Of a DNA stretch of 7,866 nucleotides, positions 1 through 5,884 are shown piece after piece. The DNA lies in the NCBI GenBank assembly GCA_025963955.1, contig JAOPZU010000211.1:1-7866 (forward strand). Direction: 5' to 3'. The notes under the pieces were generated by a model. It ran no database searches. It was given only the letters and a program-made list of their open reading frames with translations, and was not told the origin of the DNA. A program made the position numbers and the translations under genes. Numbering within the stretch: the first letter of the stretch is position 1; each line of letters opens with the position of its first letter. This DNA is from Solirubrobacterales bacterium (GTDB lineage: Bacteria; Actinomycetota; Thermoleophilia; Solirubrobacterales; Solirubrobacteraceae).

Positions 1-12
1 GGATCGCCCGCC

Positions 13-29
13 GGGCGCCCGCGGCGCCC
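13..29 (-). terminator. GC hairpin just after the gloA stop
   Basis: GGGCGC (13-18) pairs with GCGCCC (24-29) around a 5-nt loop, three nt beyond the gloA stop codon. No T-tract follows on the minus strand, so it is not a canonical intrinsic terminator. In DNA this GC-rich a 6-bp GC stem can arise by chance. The flank beyond it is too short to see whether another gene follows. Confidence 0.25.
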
Positions 30-32
30 CGC

Positions 33-413
33 TCAGCTCCGCGCCTCGATCAGCTCGATCCGGTAGTCGTCCGGGTCGCGGACGAAGCAGATGCGGGAGC
101 CGCCGTCGCTGACGGTGTAGGGCTCGCGCTCGGGCGTGATGCCCTGCTCGGCGAGGCCCGCGAGGGCGCCGTCGAGGTCGGCGGTCGTGACGGCGATGTG
201 GCCGTAGCCCGTGCCGATGTCGTAGCGCTCGGTCCCGGGGTTGTAGGTCAGCTCGAGGCGGGCGCCGTCGCCGGGGAGGCCCATGAACACGTTCGTCGCG
301 CCGTCGGGCAGGCTCATGCGCCGCAGCTCCTCGAAGCCGAGGGCGCCGTAGAAGGCGACGGACCGGTCGACGTCGACGATGCGGTAGCAGGTGTGGATGA
401 GCTGGGAGGACAT
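33..413 (-). CDS. gloA: Glyoxalase I (lactoylglutathione lyase family, VOC fold)
   Basis: A 126-residue single-domain VOC-fold protein, the usual length for a bacterial glyoxalase I. Members isomerise the hemithioacetal of methylglyoxal and a thiol cofactor to an S-2-hydroxyacyl-thiol in the cytosol. All four expected metal ligands are in place: His7 (LIHTCYR), Glu54 (LELTYN), His72 (GYGHIAV) and Glu120 (YRIELIE). The DRSVAFYGALGF segment and the DPDDYRIELIE ending are family hallmarks, close to E. coli GloA. The ATG at 413 is chosen because homology begins within a few residues of it. The same frame stays open far upstream, but that region is antisense to the next gene. No Shine-Dalgarno sequence precedes the ATG; a TACGTT box lies 7 nt upstream. 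The gene diverges from a glyoxalase II-like hydrolase, which supports a detoxification role. The thiol is uncertain, because many actinobacteria use mycothiol rather than glutathione. Confidence 0.93.
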   Translation of the reverse strand: MSSQLIHTCYRIVDVDRSVAFYGALGFEELRRMSLPDGATNVFMGLPGDGARLELTYNPGTERYDIGTGYGHIAVTTADLDGALAGLAEQGITPEREPYTVSDGGSRICFVRDPDDYRIELIEARS

Positions 414-420
414 GCCAGGC

Positions 421-426
421 AACGTA
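421..426 (-). promoter_or_regulatory. Candidate -10 box (TACGTT) for leaderless gloA
   Basis: Read on the minus strand, TACGTT fits the TANNNT pattern of actinobacterial sigma70-type -10 elements. It lies 7 nt before the gloA ATG, so transcription would start at or next to the A of the start codon. No convincing -35 box and no Shine-Dalgarno sequence are visible. Such hexamers are easy to find by chance; support comes from the matching arrangement on the opposite strand. Confidence 0.42.
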
Positions 427-445
427 TCGCCACGGGAGCGACGGG

Positions 446-451
446 TAGCAT
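446..451 (+). promoter_or_regulatory. Candidate -10 box (TAGCAT) for the leaderless MBL-fold gene
   Basis: TAGCAT matches TANNNT and ends 7 nt before the GTG at 459, which would place the transcription start at that codon. This favours the GTG over the ATG at 477. The nearest purine-rich stretch (GGGAG at 434-438) is about 20 nt from the GTG, too far for a normal ribosome site. No clear -35 element is seen. Confidence 0.42.
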
Positions 452-458
452 CGATCGC

Positions 459-1211
459 GTGATCCTCGAACGCGCGATGAACGACGACTTCCTCTCCAAC
501 ACCTACCTCGTGGGGGAGGAGGGCGGCGTCGGCTTCTTCGTCGACGCCGGTGGCCCGGTGGCCCCTCTGCTGGCCAAGGCGCAGGAGCATGGGATCGACG
601 TGACGCACGTCCTGCTGACCCACCACCACTGGGACCACGTGAGCCAGCTCGCGGAGATCACCGAGGTCTTCCCGGACGCCCAGGTCCTCATCCACCCGCT
701 CGAGCGGCCGCTGGTCGCCGACGAGTTCGCGGGCTTCGTGACGGGGACGATGGAGGCGAGCGAGCAGCTGGCCATCGGCGGCCTCACGGTCAGGACGCTC
801 CACACGCCCGGCCACACCCTGGGCATGCTCTCCCTGCTCGTCGGCGAGAACGTCTTCACGGGCGACACCCTCTTCAAGAACTCGGTGGGCGGCGTCCGCG
901 CGCCCGGCCACACGACCTTCGCCGACATCAAGTCCTCGATCATGGACACGCTGCTGACGCTGCCGGCGGACACGACCATCCGCCCGGGTCACACCGACCC
1001 GACGACGGTCGCGGACGAGCTGGAGACCAACTCCTTCGTCCGGATCTGGCGCGGCGTGGACCCCGAGGGCGACGCGCAGTGCACCGCGCTCGGCGAGCCC
1101 GCCACGCTCGTCCACCTCGGCGACGACTACGACGGCGGCCACAAGGCGTGGGTCCGCTGGCCCGACGGCAGCGACGACATCGTCCCGGGTTCGAAGATCG
1201 TCCAGGACTGA
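459..1211 (+). CDS. Metallo-beta-lactamase-fold hydrolase, glyoxalase II-like
   Basis: A 250-residue MBL-fold hydrolase, probably cytosolic. The metal-binding set is complete: the THHHWDH motif gives His55, His57, Asp59 and His60, followed by His119 (HTPGHT), Asp136 (FTGDTLF) and His178 (RPGHTDP). The TPGHT and TGDTLF motifs and the overall layout resemble hydroxyacylglutathione hydrolases, which cleave the thioester made by glyoxalase I. The divergent glyoxalase I gene fits that role, but many MBL-fold thioesterases look alike and the substrate is inferred. I prefer the GTG at 459 over the ATG at 477: the MILER opening is typical of relatives, and a TAGCAT box sits 7 nt before the GTG with no Shine-Dalgarno sequence. 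The frame remains open back to 198, but that part is antisense to gloA. Residues about 205-250 form an extra tail beyond the catalytic core, with a DYDGG..AWVRWPDG pattern that looks like a small beta-barrel. Confidence 0.9.
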   Translation: MILERAMNDDFLSNTYLVGEEGGVGFFVDAGGPVAPLLAKAQEHGIDVTHVLLTHHHWDHVSQLAEITEVFPDAQVLIHPLERPLVADEFAGFVTGTMEASEQLAIGGLTVRTLHTPGHTLGMLSLLVGENVFTGDTLFKNSVGGVRAPGHTTFADIKSSIMDTLLTLPADTTIRPGHTDPTTVADELETNSFVRIWRGVDPEGDAQCTALGEPATLVHLGDDYDGGHKAWVRWPDGSDDIVPGSKIVQD

Positions 1212-1242
1212 CAGCGGCTCCACCGGCCCCGTCCGCGGCTGC

Positions 1243-1248
1243 GACACT
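1243..1248 (+). promoter_or_regulatory. Candidate -10 box (GACACT) for the ABC1 kinase gene
   Basis: GACACT keeps the two most conserved positions of an actinobacterial -10 box (A at position 2, T at position 6). It ends 6 nt before the ATG at 1255, the exact spacing for a leaderless start. The 43-nt gap has no Shine-Dalgarno sequence. Read-through from the MBL-fold gene upstream is equally possible. Confidence 0.33.
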
Positions 1249-1254
1249 CGCTCG

Positions 1255-2658
1255 ATGGCCAAGAAGGACGACAAGGACGCGTCGATGCCCACCACCCGCC
1301 TGCGCCGTACGGCGGTGGTCGGGCGGCTCGCCGCGGAGCAGGCCGCGCGGCAGTACGGCACGCGGGCGGCGAACCTGACGCGGTCGGAGGAGGACGCGCG
1401 CGCGGCGTCCGCCCGGCGCCAGCTCGAGTCCGCCGAGCAGATCGTCACCGCCTTGGGGACGATGAAGGGCGCCGCGATGAAGCTCGGCCAGGTGCTGAGC
1501 TTCCTCGACGTCGGCCTCGTCCCGGAGGAGCACCGCGAGGAGTTCCAGTCCAAGCTCGCCGCCCTCCGCGACGCCGCGCCGAACGTCGCCTTCAAGGACA
1601 TGAAGAAGGTCATCGAGGCGGACTTGGGGGAGAAGCTCGGCGATGTCTTCAGCGCCTTCGACGAGCACGCGATCGCCGCGGCGTCGATCGGCCAGGTCTA
1701 CCGCGCGACCCTCCGTGAGGACGGCCGTGACGTCGCCGTGAAGGTGCAGTACCCGGGCATCGCCACGGCGGTCCGGGCGGACATGCAGAACCTCGGGATC
1801 ATCATGCGGCTGATCAAGCGCATGGTTCCGGGCATCGACGCCGGGGAGCTCGCGGACGAGATCCGCGAGCGCGTGGGGGAGGAGCTCGACTACGAGCTCG
1901 AGGCCGCCAACCAGCGGCGCCTGGCCCGGATCTTCCGCGGCCACCCGTTCATCGTGGTGCCCGAGGTCATCTCGGGCCTCTCGCGCGAGCGCGTGATCGT
2001 CACCGAGTTCGTCGAAGGCGCGGGGTTCGACGAGATCAACGAGCGGGCCACCGACGCGGAGCGCGACCGCCTCGGGGAGATCGTCTTCCGCTTCTACTTC
2101 GGCTGCATGTACCGCCACCACCAGTTCAGCGGCGACCCCCACCCGGGCAACTTCCTCGTGATGCCCGACGGCCGCGTCTGCTTCCTGGACTTCGGCCTCT
2201 TCAAGGTCATCGACAAGCGGATCGCCGAGGTCGAGCTCCACATGCAGCGCTTGGAGGTCGCGGGCGACGCCGCGGGCTTCCACGCGCTCTTGGCGAAGGA
2301 GGGCTTCCTCAACGACCCGGAGCGGATGGACCCCGCGCGCCTGCTGGAGTTCGCCCGCTCCTCGACCTGGTGGTACATCGAGGACGGCGAGGTCCGGCTC
2401 ACGCCCCAGATCGCCAGCGACATCATCCTCGGCGTCGCGACCCCGATGGGCGAGCACTTCGCCCGCATGCGCCACGAGAACTTCCCGCGCGAGTACCTCT
2501 TCGGCCGGCGGCTGGAGCACATGACGCTCGCCGTCCTCGGGCAGCTCGGCGCGAGCGCGAACTGGCACCGCATCGCCCGCGAGTGGACCTTCGGCGACGC
2601 GCCGGTGACGGAGCTCGGCGAGCTCGAGGCCGCGTTCTACGCCCGCCGCGGGCGCTAG
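1255..2658 (+). CDS. ABC1/ADCK/UbiB-family atypical kinase (AarF-like)
   Basis: A 467-residue member of the ABC1 (ADCK/UbiB/AarF) atypical kinase family. Its signature elements appear in order: the KxGQ motif (KLGQ, residues 76-79), the alanine-rich loop replacing the usual glycine loop (AAASIGQV, 141-148), the nucleotide-binding lysine (AVKVQYPG, Lys163), the ExD motif (ELD, 210-212), the catalytic loop GDPHPGN (Asp294, Asn299) and the metal-binding DFG (312-314). No catalytic element is missing. Characterised relatives act as ATPases or kinases supporting isoprenoid quinone or lipid metabolism at membranes. Actinobacteria normally use menaquinone, so a ubiquinone role should not be assumed. 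I see no transmembrane segment. The ATG at 1255 lacks a Shine-Dalgarno sequence and lies 6 nt after GACACT, which suggests a leaderless start. The upstream gap is 43 nt. The VTT membrane-protein gene follows after 10 nt and is probably cotranscribed. Confidence 0.95.
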   Translation: MAKKDDKDASMPTTRLRRTAVVGRLAAEQAARQYGTRAANLTRSEEDARAASARRQLESAEQIVTALGTMKGAAMKLGQVLSFLDVGLVPEEHREEFQSKLAALRDAAPNVAFKDMKKVIEADLGEKLGDVFSAFDEHAIAAASIGQVYRATLREDGRDVAVKVQYPGIATAVRADMQNLGIIMRLIKRMVPGIDAGELADEIRERVGEELDYELEAANQRRLARIFRGHPFIVVPEVISGLSRERVIVTEFVEGAGFDEINERATDAERDRLGEIVFRFYFGCMYRHHQFSGDPHPGNFLVMPDGRVCFLDFGLFKVIDKRIAEVELHMQRLEVAGDAAGFHALLAKEGFLNDPERMDPARLLEFARSSTWWYIEDGEVRLTPQIASDIILGVATPMGEHFARMRHENFPREYLFGRRLEHMTLAVLGQLGASANWHRIAREWTFGDAPVTELGELEAAFYARRGR

Positions 2659-2668
2659 CCGCAGGCGC

Positions 2669-3370
2669 GTGGCGCGCATCGGGCCGCGCCTGCGGCTCAG
2701 CTCCCTCGGCGGCTTCGTCGTGGCGTGCGTCCTGACCCTCGCGCTGAGCGGGTCGATCAGCGTCGACCGCGTCCGCGACGCCGCGGACGGCCACGGCCTC
2801 CTCGGCCCGGTGCTGTTCGTCGCCGCCTCGAGCCTGCTGACCGTCGCGTTCTTCCCGGGACCGATCCTCGCGGGCGCCTCCGGCCTGGTCTTCGGGACGG
2901 CGCTCGGCTTCCCGCTGTCGCTGCTGTCCGCCGTCATCGGCGCGTCGCTGGCCTTCGGGATCGCCCGCTGGTGGGCGCACGACGCGGTGGCGGAGATCGC
3001 CGGGCCGCGCGTCACCGCCTTCCGCGAGTTCGTCGGGCGGCGCGGGTTCTTCGCGGTCTTCTCCGCCCGGCTGGCGCCCGGCGTCCCCTACAACGCGGTC
3101 AACTACGCCGCCGGCCTGACCCCCGTCCGGCTGCCGGTCTTCGCCGCCGCCACCGCCCTGGGGGCGGCGCCGCGCGCCTTCGCCTACACCGCCCTGGGTG
3201 GCCAGCTCGGCGACCTCGGGTCCTGGCCGACGCTCCTCGCGCTCGTCGTCCTCGTCGTGATGGCGCTCGTCGGGCTCGTCCTCGCGGCTCGGGACCCGGA
3301 GATCGCGGGCGCGGTCCGGGGACTGGCGAGCGGACGCCGCGCGCGACGCGCGCGCCGCCCTCGGGGCTAA
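2669..3370 (+). CDS. VTT-domain membrane protein (DedA/TVP38-like)
   Basis: A 233-residue multi-pass membrane protein of the VTT (formerly SNARE-associated, DedA/TVP38/TMEM64) superfamily. Hydrophobic segments lie near residues 11-29, 45-62, 64-98 (with a possible re-entrant part), 155-176 and 187-206. Diagnostic patterns are FFPGPILAGASGLVFG (61-76), the GASLAF..AR stretch (91-100) and RLAPGVPYNAVNYAAGLT (134-151), the conserved glycine/proline re-entrant region. Family members are linked to lipid transport or scrambling, undecaprenyl-phosphate recycling and membrane homeostasis; which applies here is unknown. The tail from about 221 is strongly basic (RRARRARR) and probably cytoplasmic. The GTG at 2669 is the start that retains the first membrane segment. 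Only a weak AGG precedes it, so translation is probably coupled to the kinase gene ending 10 nt upstream. Its TAA overlaps the stop codon of the convergent glycosyltransferase gene. Confidence 0.88.
   Translation: MARIGPRLRLSSLGGFVVACVLTLALSGSISVDRVRDAADGHGLLGPVLFVAASSLLTVAFFPGPILAGASGLVFGTALGFPLSLLSAVIGASLAFGIARWWAHDAVAEIAGPRVTAFREFVGRRGFFAVFSARLAPGVPYNAVNYAAGLTPVRLPVFAAATALGAAPRAFAYTALGGQLGDLGSWPTLLALVVLVVMALVGLVLAARDPEIAGAVRGLASGRRARRARRPRG
3338..3354. terminator. GC hairpin before the convergent stop codons
   Basis: A 7-bp perfect GC stem (3338-3344 with 3348-3354, 3-nt loop) lies within the last codons of the VTT gene, 13 nt before the overlapping stop codons. As there is no intergenic space between the two convergent genes, this is the nearest candidate stop structure. 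It has no T-tract on either strand, and it may simply reflect the arginine/alanine-rich coding sequence (GCG and CGC codons). Confidence 0.2.
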
Positions 3371-4869
3371 CCCGCGAGCGTGTGCTCCTCGACGTCGACG
3401 GCGACCGGGGGGACCGGGGCGAGCGGGTCGAGCGGTTCGACCAGCTCCAGTCGCGGCAGGACCACCGTCGGCGACAGGGCCCTGAAGCCCGCCCGCGGCA
3501 TGGCGCCCCAGGAGCGGTCGCCGCGTAACTGCGACCACCACGCCCGCGAGCGGACCAGCGCCATCCACTGCCGGTAGCCCACGTTCTCCAGGACCGACAG
3601 CGTCAGCAGACGGCCGAGCGAGCCCCAGCCCGGATAGCGCTGGAAGGCACGCTCCTCCATCAGCAGGGTGATGTAGGAGATGCAGAATCCGAAGCCGATC
3701 GCGAGCGCCAGGAAGCGCAGGATCTGCTGGCCGGACGCGATGCCGAGGGCGCAGGAGAGGCCGAAGGCGAGGTAGCCGGTGACCTCGACGAGCGGCCCGA
3801 GCGCCTCGAAGAAGACGAAGAACGGCAGGGCGAGCATGCCCACGGCGCCGTAGCGACGGTTGAAGATCATGCCGCGGTGGCGCAGGAGCATCTGGATGAG
3901 CCCGCGCTGCCAGCGGTCCCGCTGGTGGACGAGCGAGCGGGCGGTCGACGGGACCTCGGTCCAGCAGATCGGGTCCGGGAAGAACATGATGCGGCAGTCC
4001 AGGCCGTTGTCGCGGCGGTGGCGGTGCAGGCGGAGCACGAGCTCCGCGTCCTCCCCGATCGTCCTTGGGTCCCAGCCGCCGGCCGCCACGACGGCCGCCC
4101 GGTCGAACAGCCCGAAGGCGCCGGAGATGATGAGCGTCATCCCCATCCGCGACCAGCCGATGCGGCCGCCGAGGAACGCGCGCAGGTACTCGAGCACCTG
4201 CAGGTTGGGCAGCAGCCCCTTCGGCATGCCGACCTTGACCACGCGGCCGTCCACGACGGTGCAGCCGTTCACGACGCGGACGATGCCGCCCGCCGCGACG
4301 GTGTCCGGGCGGGAGGTGAACTCCCACACCAGCCGGCTCAGCGCGCCGGGGTCGAGCAGGGTGTCGGCGTCGACGGAGCAGACGAGCGGCGTCCACGCGT
4401 ACCGCAGCCCGGCGTTCAGGGCGTCCGCCTTCCCGCCGTTCTCCTTGTCCAGGACGACCAAGCGCTCGTCGACGGCGCTGACGTACGTGCCGCGGACGTG
4501 CTCGGTGTCGATCGCGGACCGTGGGACGCGGGCTGCCGGCACGAGCCGGAACGCCTCCCGCAGACGGTCGAAGGTCATGTCGGAGGACCCGTCGTTGACG
4601 ACGATGACCTCCAGCGACGGGTAGTGGAGCGCGAGCATCGCCTGAACGGACGAGACGATCGTCTCCTGCTCGTCGTAGGCCGGGACGATGACGCTCACCG
4701 GCGGGCTCAGGGGTGAGCTCGAGACGAGCTCGTAGTCGCGGACCGGACGGCGCCGGACGAAGCTCTCGACCGCCTGCCAGCCGAGGAGCGCGAGGGTGCC
4801 GTAGGCGACGTCGAGCACCACGAGGTACACGAGCATCATCACGTTGACGAGCTCCAGCGCGTTACGCAT
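3367..4869 (-). CDS. Processive-type membrane glycosyltransferase, family 2
   Basis: A 500-residue GT2 enzyme with the layout of polysaccharide synthases: an N-terminal membrane segment (about 8-30, then positively charged VRRRPVRD), a cytoplasmic GT-A domain, and C-terminal membrane segments (about 341-360, 363-379 and 384-404). Catalytic motifs are complete: VSVIVPAYDE (58-67), VNDGSSD with Asp93, GGKADALN (145-152), the DAD metal site (167-169), GED with catalytic-base Asp274, and QRDRW (316-320), the QxxRW motif of processive synthases such as BcsA, PgaC and HasA. It probably polymerises a sugar nucleotide and threads the chain through the membrane; which sugar cannot be told. No PilZ domain is present. 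The C-terminus (about 463-500) is proline-rich and acidic. The start at 4869 is set by AGGAGG 6 nt upstream and overlaps the HEAT gene by 8 nt. A frame extension to 4926 would bypass that ribosome site and is rejected. Confidence 0.94.
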   Translation of the reverse strand: MRNALELVNVMMLVYLVVLDVAYGTLALLGWQAVESFVRRRPVRDYELVSSSPLSPPVSVIVPAYDEQETIVSSVQAMLALHYPSLEVIVVNDGSSDMTFDRLREAFRLVPAARVPRSAIDTEHVRGTYVSAVDERLVVLDKENGGKADALNAGLRYAWTPLVCSVDADTLLDPGALSRLVWEFTSRPDTVAAGGIVRVVNGCTVVDGRVVKVGMPKGLLPNLQVLEYLRAFLGGRIGWSRMGMTLIISGAFGLFDRAAVVAAGGWDPRTIGEDAELVLRLHRHRRDNGLDCRIMFFPDPICWTEVPSTARSLVHQRDRWQRGLIQMLLRHRGMIFNRRYGAVGMLALPFFVFFEALGPLVEVTGYLAFGLSCALGIASGQQILRFLALAIGFGFCISYITLLMEERAFQRYPGWGSLGRLLTLSVLENVGYRQWMALVRSRAWWSQLRGDRSWGAMPRAGFRALSPTVVLPRLELVEPLDPLAPVPPVAVDVEEHTLAG

Positions 4870-5881
4870 GAGCGGCCTCCTGGCGACGGACGGACAGGTC
4901 GAGCGCCTCGCGCGCCCGCTCGGCACCGAAGCGGTCGGTCCCGGCGGCGACGCGGCGCAGGGCCTCCTGGCCGGCCACCCCCGCCTGCCCGAGCGCGGAC
5001 GCGGCGTTCGTGCGGACCCACCAGTTCGCGTCGCCCAAGGCGGACTCCAGGAGGGGGACGGCCGCGGCCGTGGGGACCTCGCTCAGAGCCCGGGCGGCCT
5101 GGGCGCGCACTTCCCACGTCTTGTCGCGCAGTCCGCCCGTGAGGGCGGCGCCGGCCAGCTCGCCGCCGAGGCTGCCGAGTGCTCGCGCGGCGGAGATGCG
5201 CTCCTCGAGCTCACCCTCCAGCAGCAGGCGGGTGAGCGGCTCGGCCGCGCGCGGGTCGCCGGCCAGGCCGAGAGCCCGGACGAGGTGGGGCGCTTCGTCG
5301 CCCGCGACGGCCAGCCCGGCCAGCAGCGCGTCGACGGCCCACGGCCGGCCGAGCCGCTCCACGATGCGCACCGGCAGGATGCTGTCCGTGCGCAGCGCAC
5401 CGATAAGACCGGCCGCGGCCGCCGGGGACTCGAGCAGGCCGAGCGCGGCGCACGCGGTCAGGCGCACGTCGGCGTCCTCGTCCCGCAGCAGCTCGACGAG
5501 CTCATCCGTCAGGCGGTCGAGCCCGAGGCGTCCCGCCAGCAGCGCGGCGCGGGCACGGGTCGAGGCGTCGCGGGCGCGCAGCCGGCGGCGCAGGTCGGCC
5601 TGCACGCGGCCCCGGTCGACGCGAGCCAGGGCGTCCGCGATCCGCGTCCGTCCGTCGTGCTGCGCCATCGCGAGCGCGCCGAGGAGGTCCGCCTGGGCGT
5701 AGCGGGACCCGCACGCCGCGGCCGCGACGAGGTCACGGCGGCTGTCCGGCTCCTCCAGCAGCCCGCGCAGCAGCGTCCGGCGCTGCGCGGAGCGCTCCTC
5801 ACGCAGGTCCCGCTGAAGCTTGCGCGCGACCACGATCGCGAGCAGGACGAGGACCACCGTCAGCAGGATCGGCGCGAGCAC
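4862..5881 (-). CDS. Membrane-anchored HEAT-repeat protein
   Basis: A 339-residue protein with one N-terminal hydrophobic segment (residues about 2-19, LAPILLTVVLVLLAIVVA) followed by a charged basic stretch (KLQRDLREER). This indicates an anchor with the rest in the cytoplasm. The remainder is an alpha-helical solenoid of degenerate HEAT repeats. The clearest lie near 123-150 (LLRDEDADVRLTACAALGLL), 212-240, 244-270 (LRDKTWEVRAQAARALSEV) and 275-300 (LGDANWWVRTNAASALGQAG). No enzymatic motif is visible, so a scaffold or partner role is inferred, most simply for the membrane glycosyltransferase encoded next. The GTG at 5881 follows the upstream stop by 3 nt and is preceded by a six-G run ending 7 nt before it, a plausible ribosome site. 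Starting further downstream would lose the anchor. The gene ends in an 8-nt overlap with the glycosyltransferase start, implying coupled translation. Confidence 0.88.
   Translation of the reverse strand: MLAPILLTVVLVLLAIVVARKLQRDLREERSAQRRTLLRGLLEEPDSRRDLVAAAACGSRYAQADLLGALAMAQHDGRTRIADALARVDRGRVQADLRRRLRARDASTRARAALLAGRLGLDRLTDELVELLRDEDADVRLTACAALGLLESPAAAAGLIGALRTDSILPVRIVERLGRPWAVDALLAGLAVAGDEAPHLVRALGLAGDPRAAEPLTRLLLEGELEERISAARALGSLGGELAGAALTGGLRDKTWEVRAQAARALSEVPTAAAVPLLESALGDANWWVRTNAASALGQAGVAGQEALRRVAAGTDRFGAERAREALDLSVRRQEAAHA
4876..4881 (-). promoter_or_regulatory. Perfect Shine-Dalgarno (AGGAGG) of the GT2 gene
   Basis: On the minus strand AGGAGG lies inside the end of the HEAT-protein gene, 6 nt before the ATG at 4869. 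It is the only consensus ribosome-binding site noticed at a gene start in this window. It fixes the glycosyltransferase start and supports strong translation of this gene within the operon. Confidence 0.85.
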
Positions 5882-5884
5882 CGC

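Noticed and set aside
450..457. Overlapping palindromes ATCGAT and CGATCG just before the MBL start, considered as an operator.
   Set aside because: They are too short, and such CGATCG-type words are common in high-GC genomes. No repeated or extended symmetry is present.
198..458. Upstream extension of the MBL-fold hydrolase.
   Set aside because: It lies antisense to gloA. MBL homology begins at MILER (GTG 459), with a TANNNT box just before it.
414..1613. Minus-strand open frame continuous with gloA, running antisense through the MBL and kinase genes.
   Set aside because: It arises from GC-biased codon usage. Glyoxalase homology begins at the ATG at 413, and the upstream translation is low-complexity and charged, with no domain.
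940..3015. Very long minus-strand open frame (over 690 codons) opposite the ABC1 kinase gene.
   Set aside because: Its translation is Arg/Ala/Glu/Asp-rich with no recognisable motif, while the plus strand has all ABC1 kinase motifs. It is a mirror of a high-GC gene.
2423..4396. Minus-strand frame spanning the VTT and GT2 genes.
   Set aside because: It is out of frame with the GT2, whose motifs are all in the overlapping frame, and it runs across the convergent junction. Its translation is Arg/Pro/Gly-rich noise.
4870..4926. 19-codon N-terminal extension of the GT2.
   Set aside because: It overlaps deep into the HEAT gene and lacks its own ribosome site, while AGGAGG stands 6 nt before the ATG at 4869.
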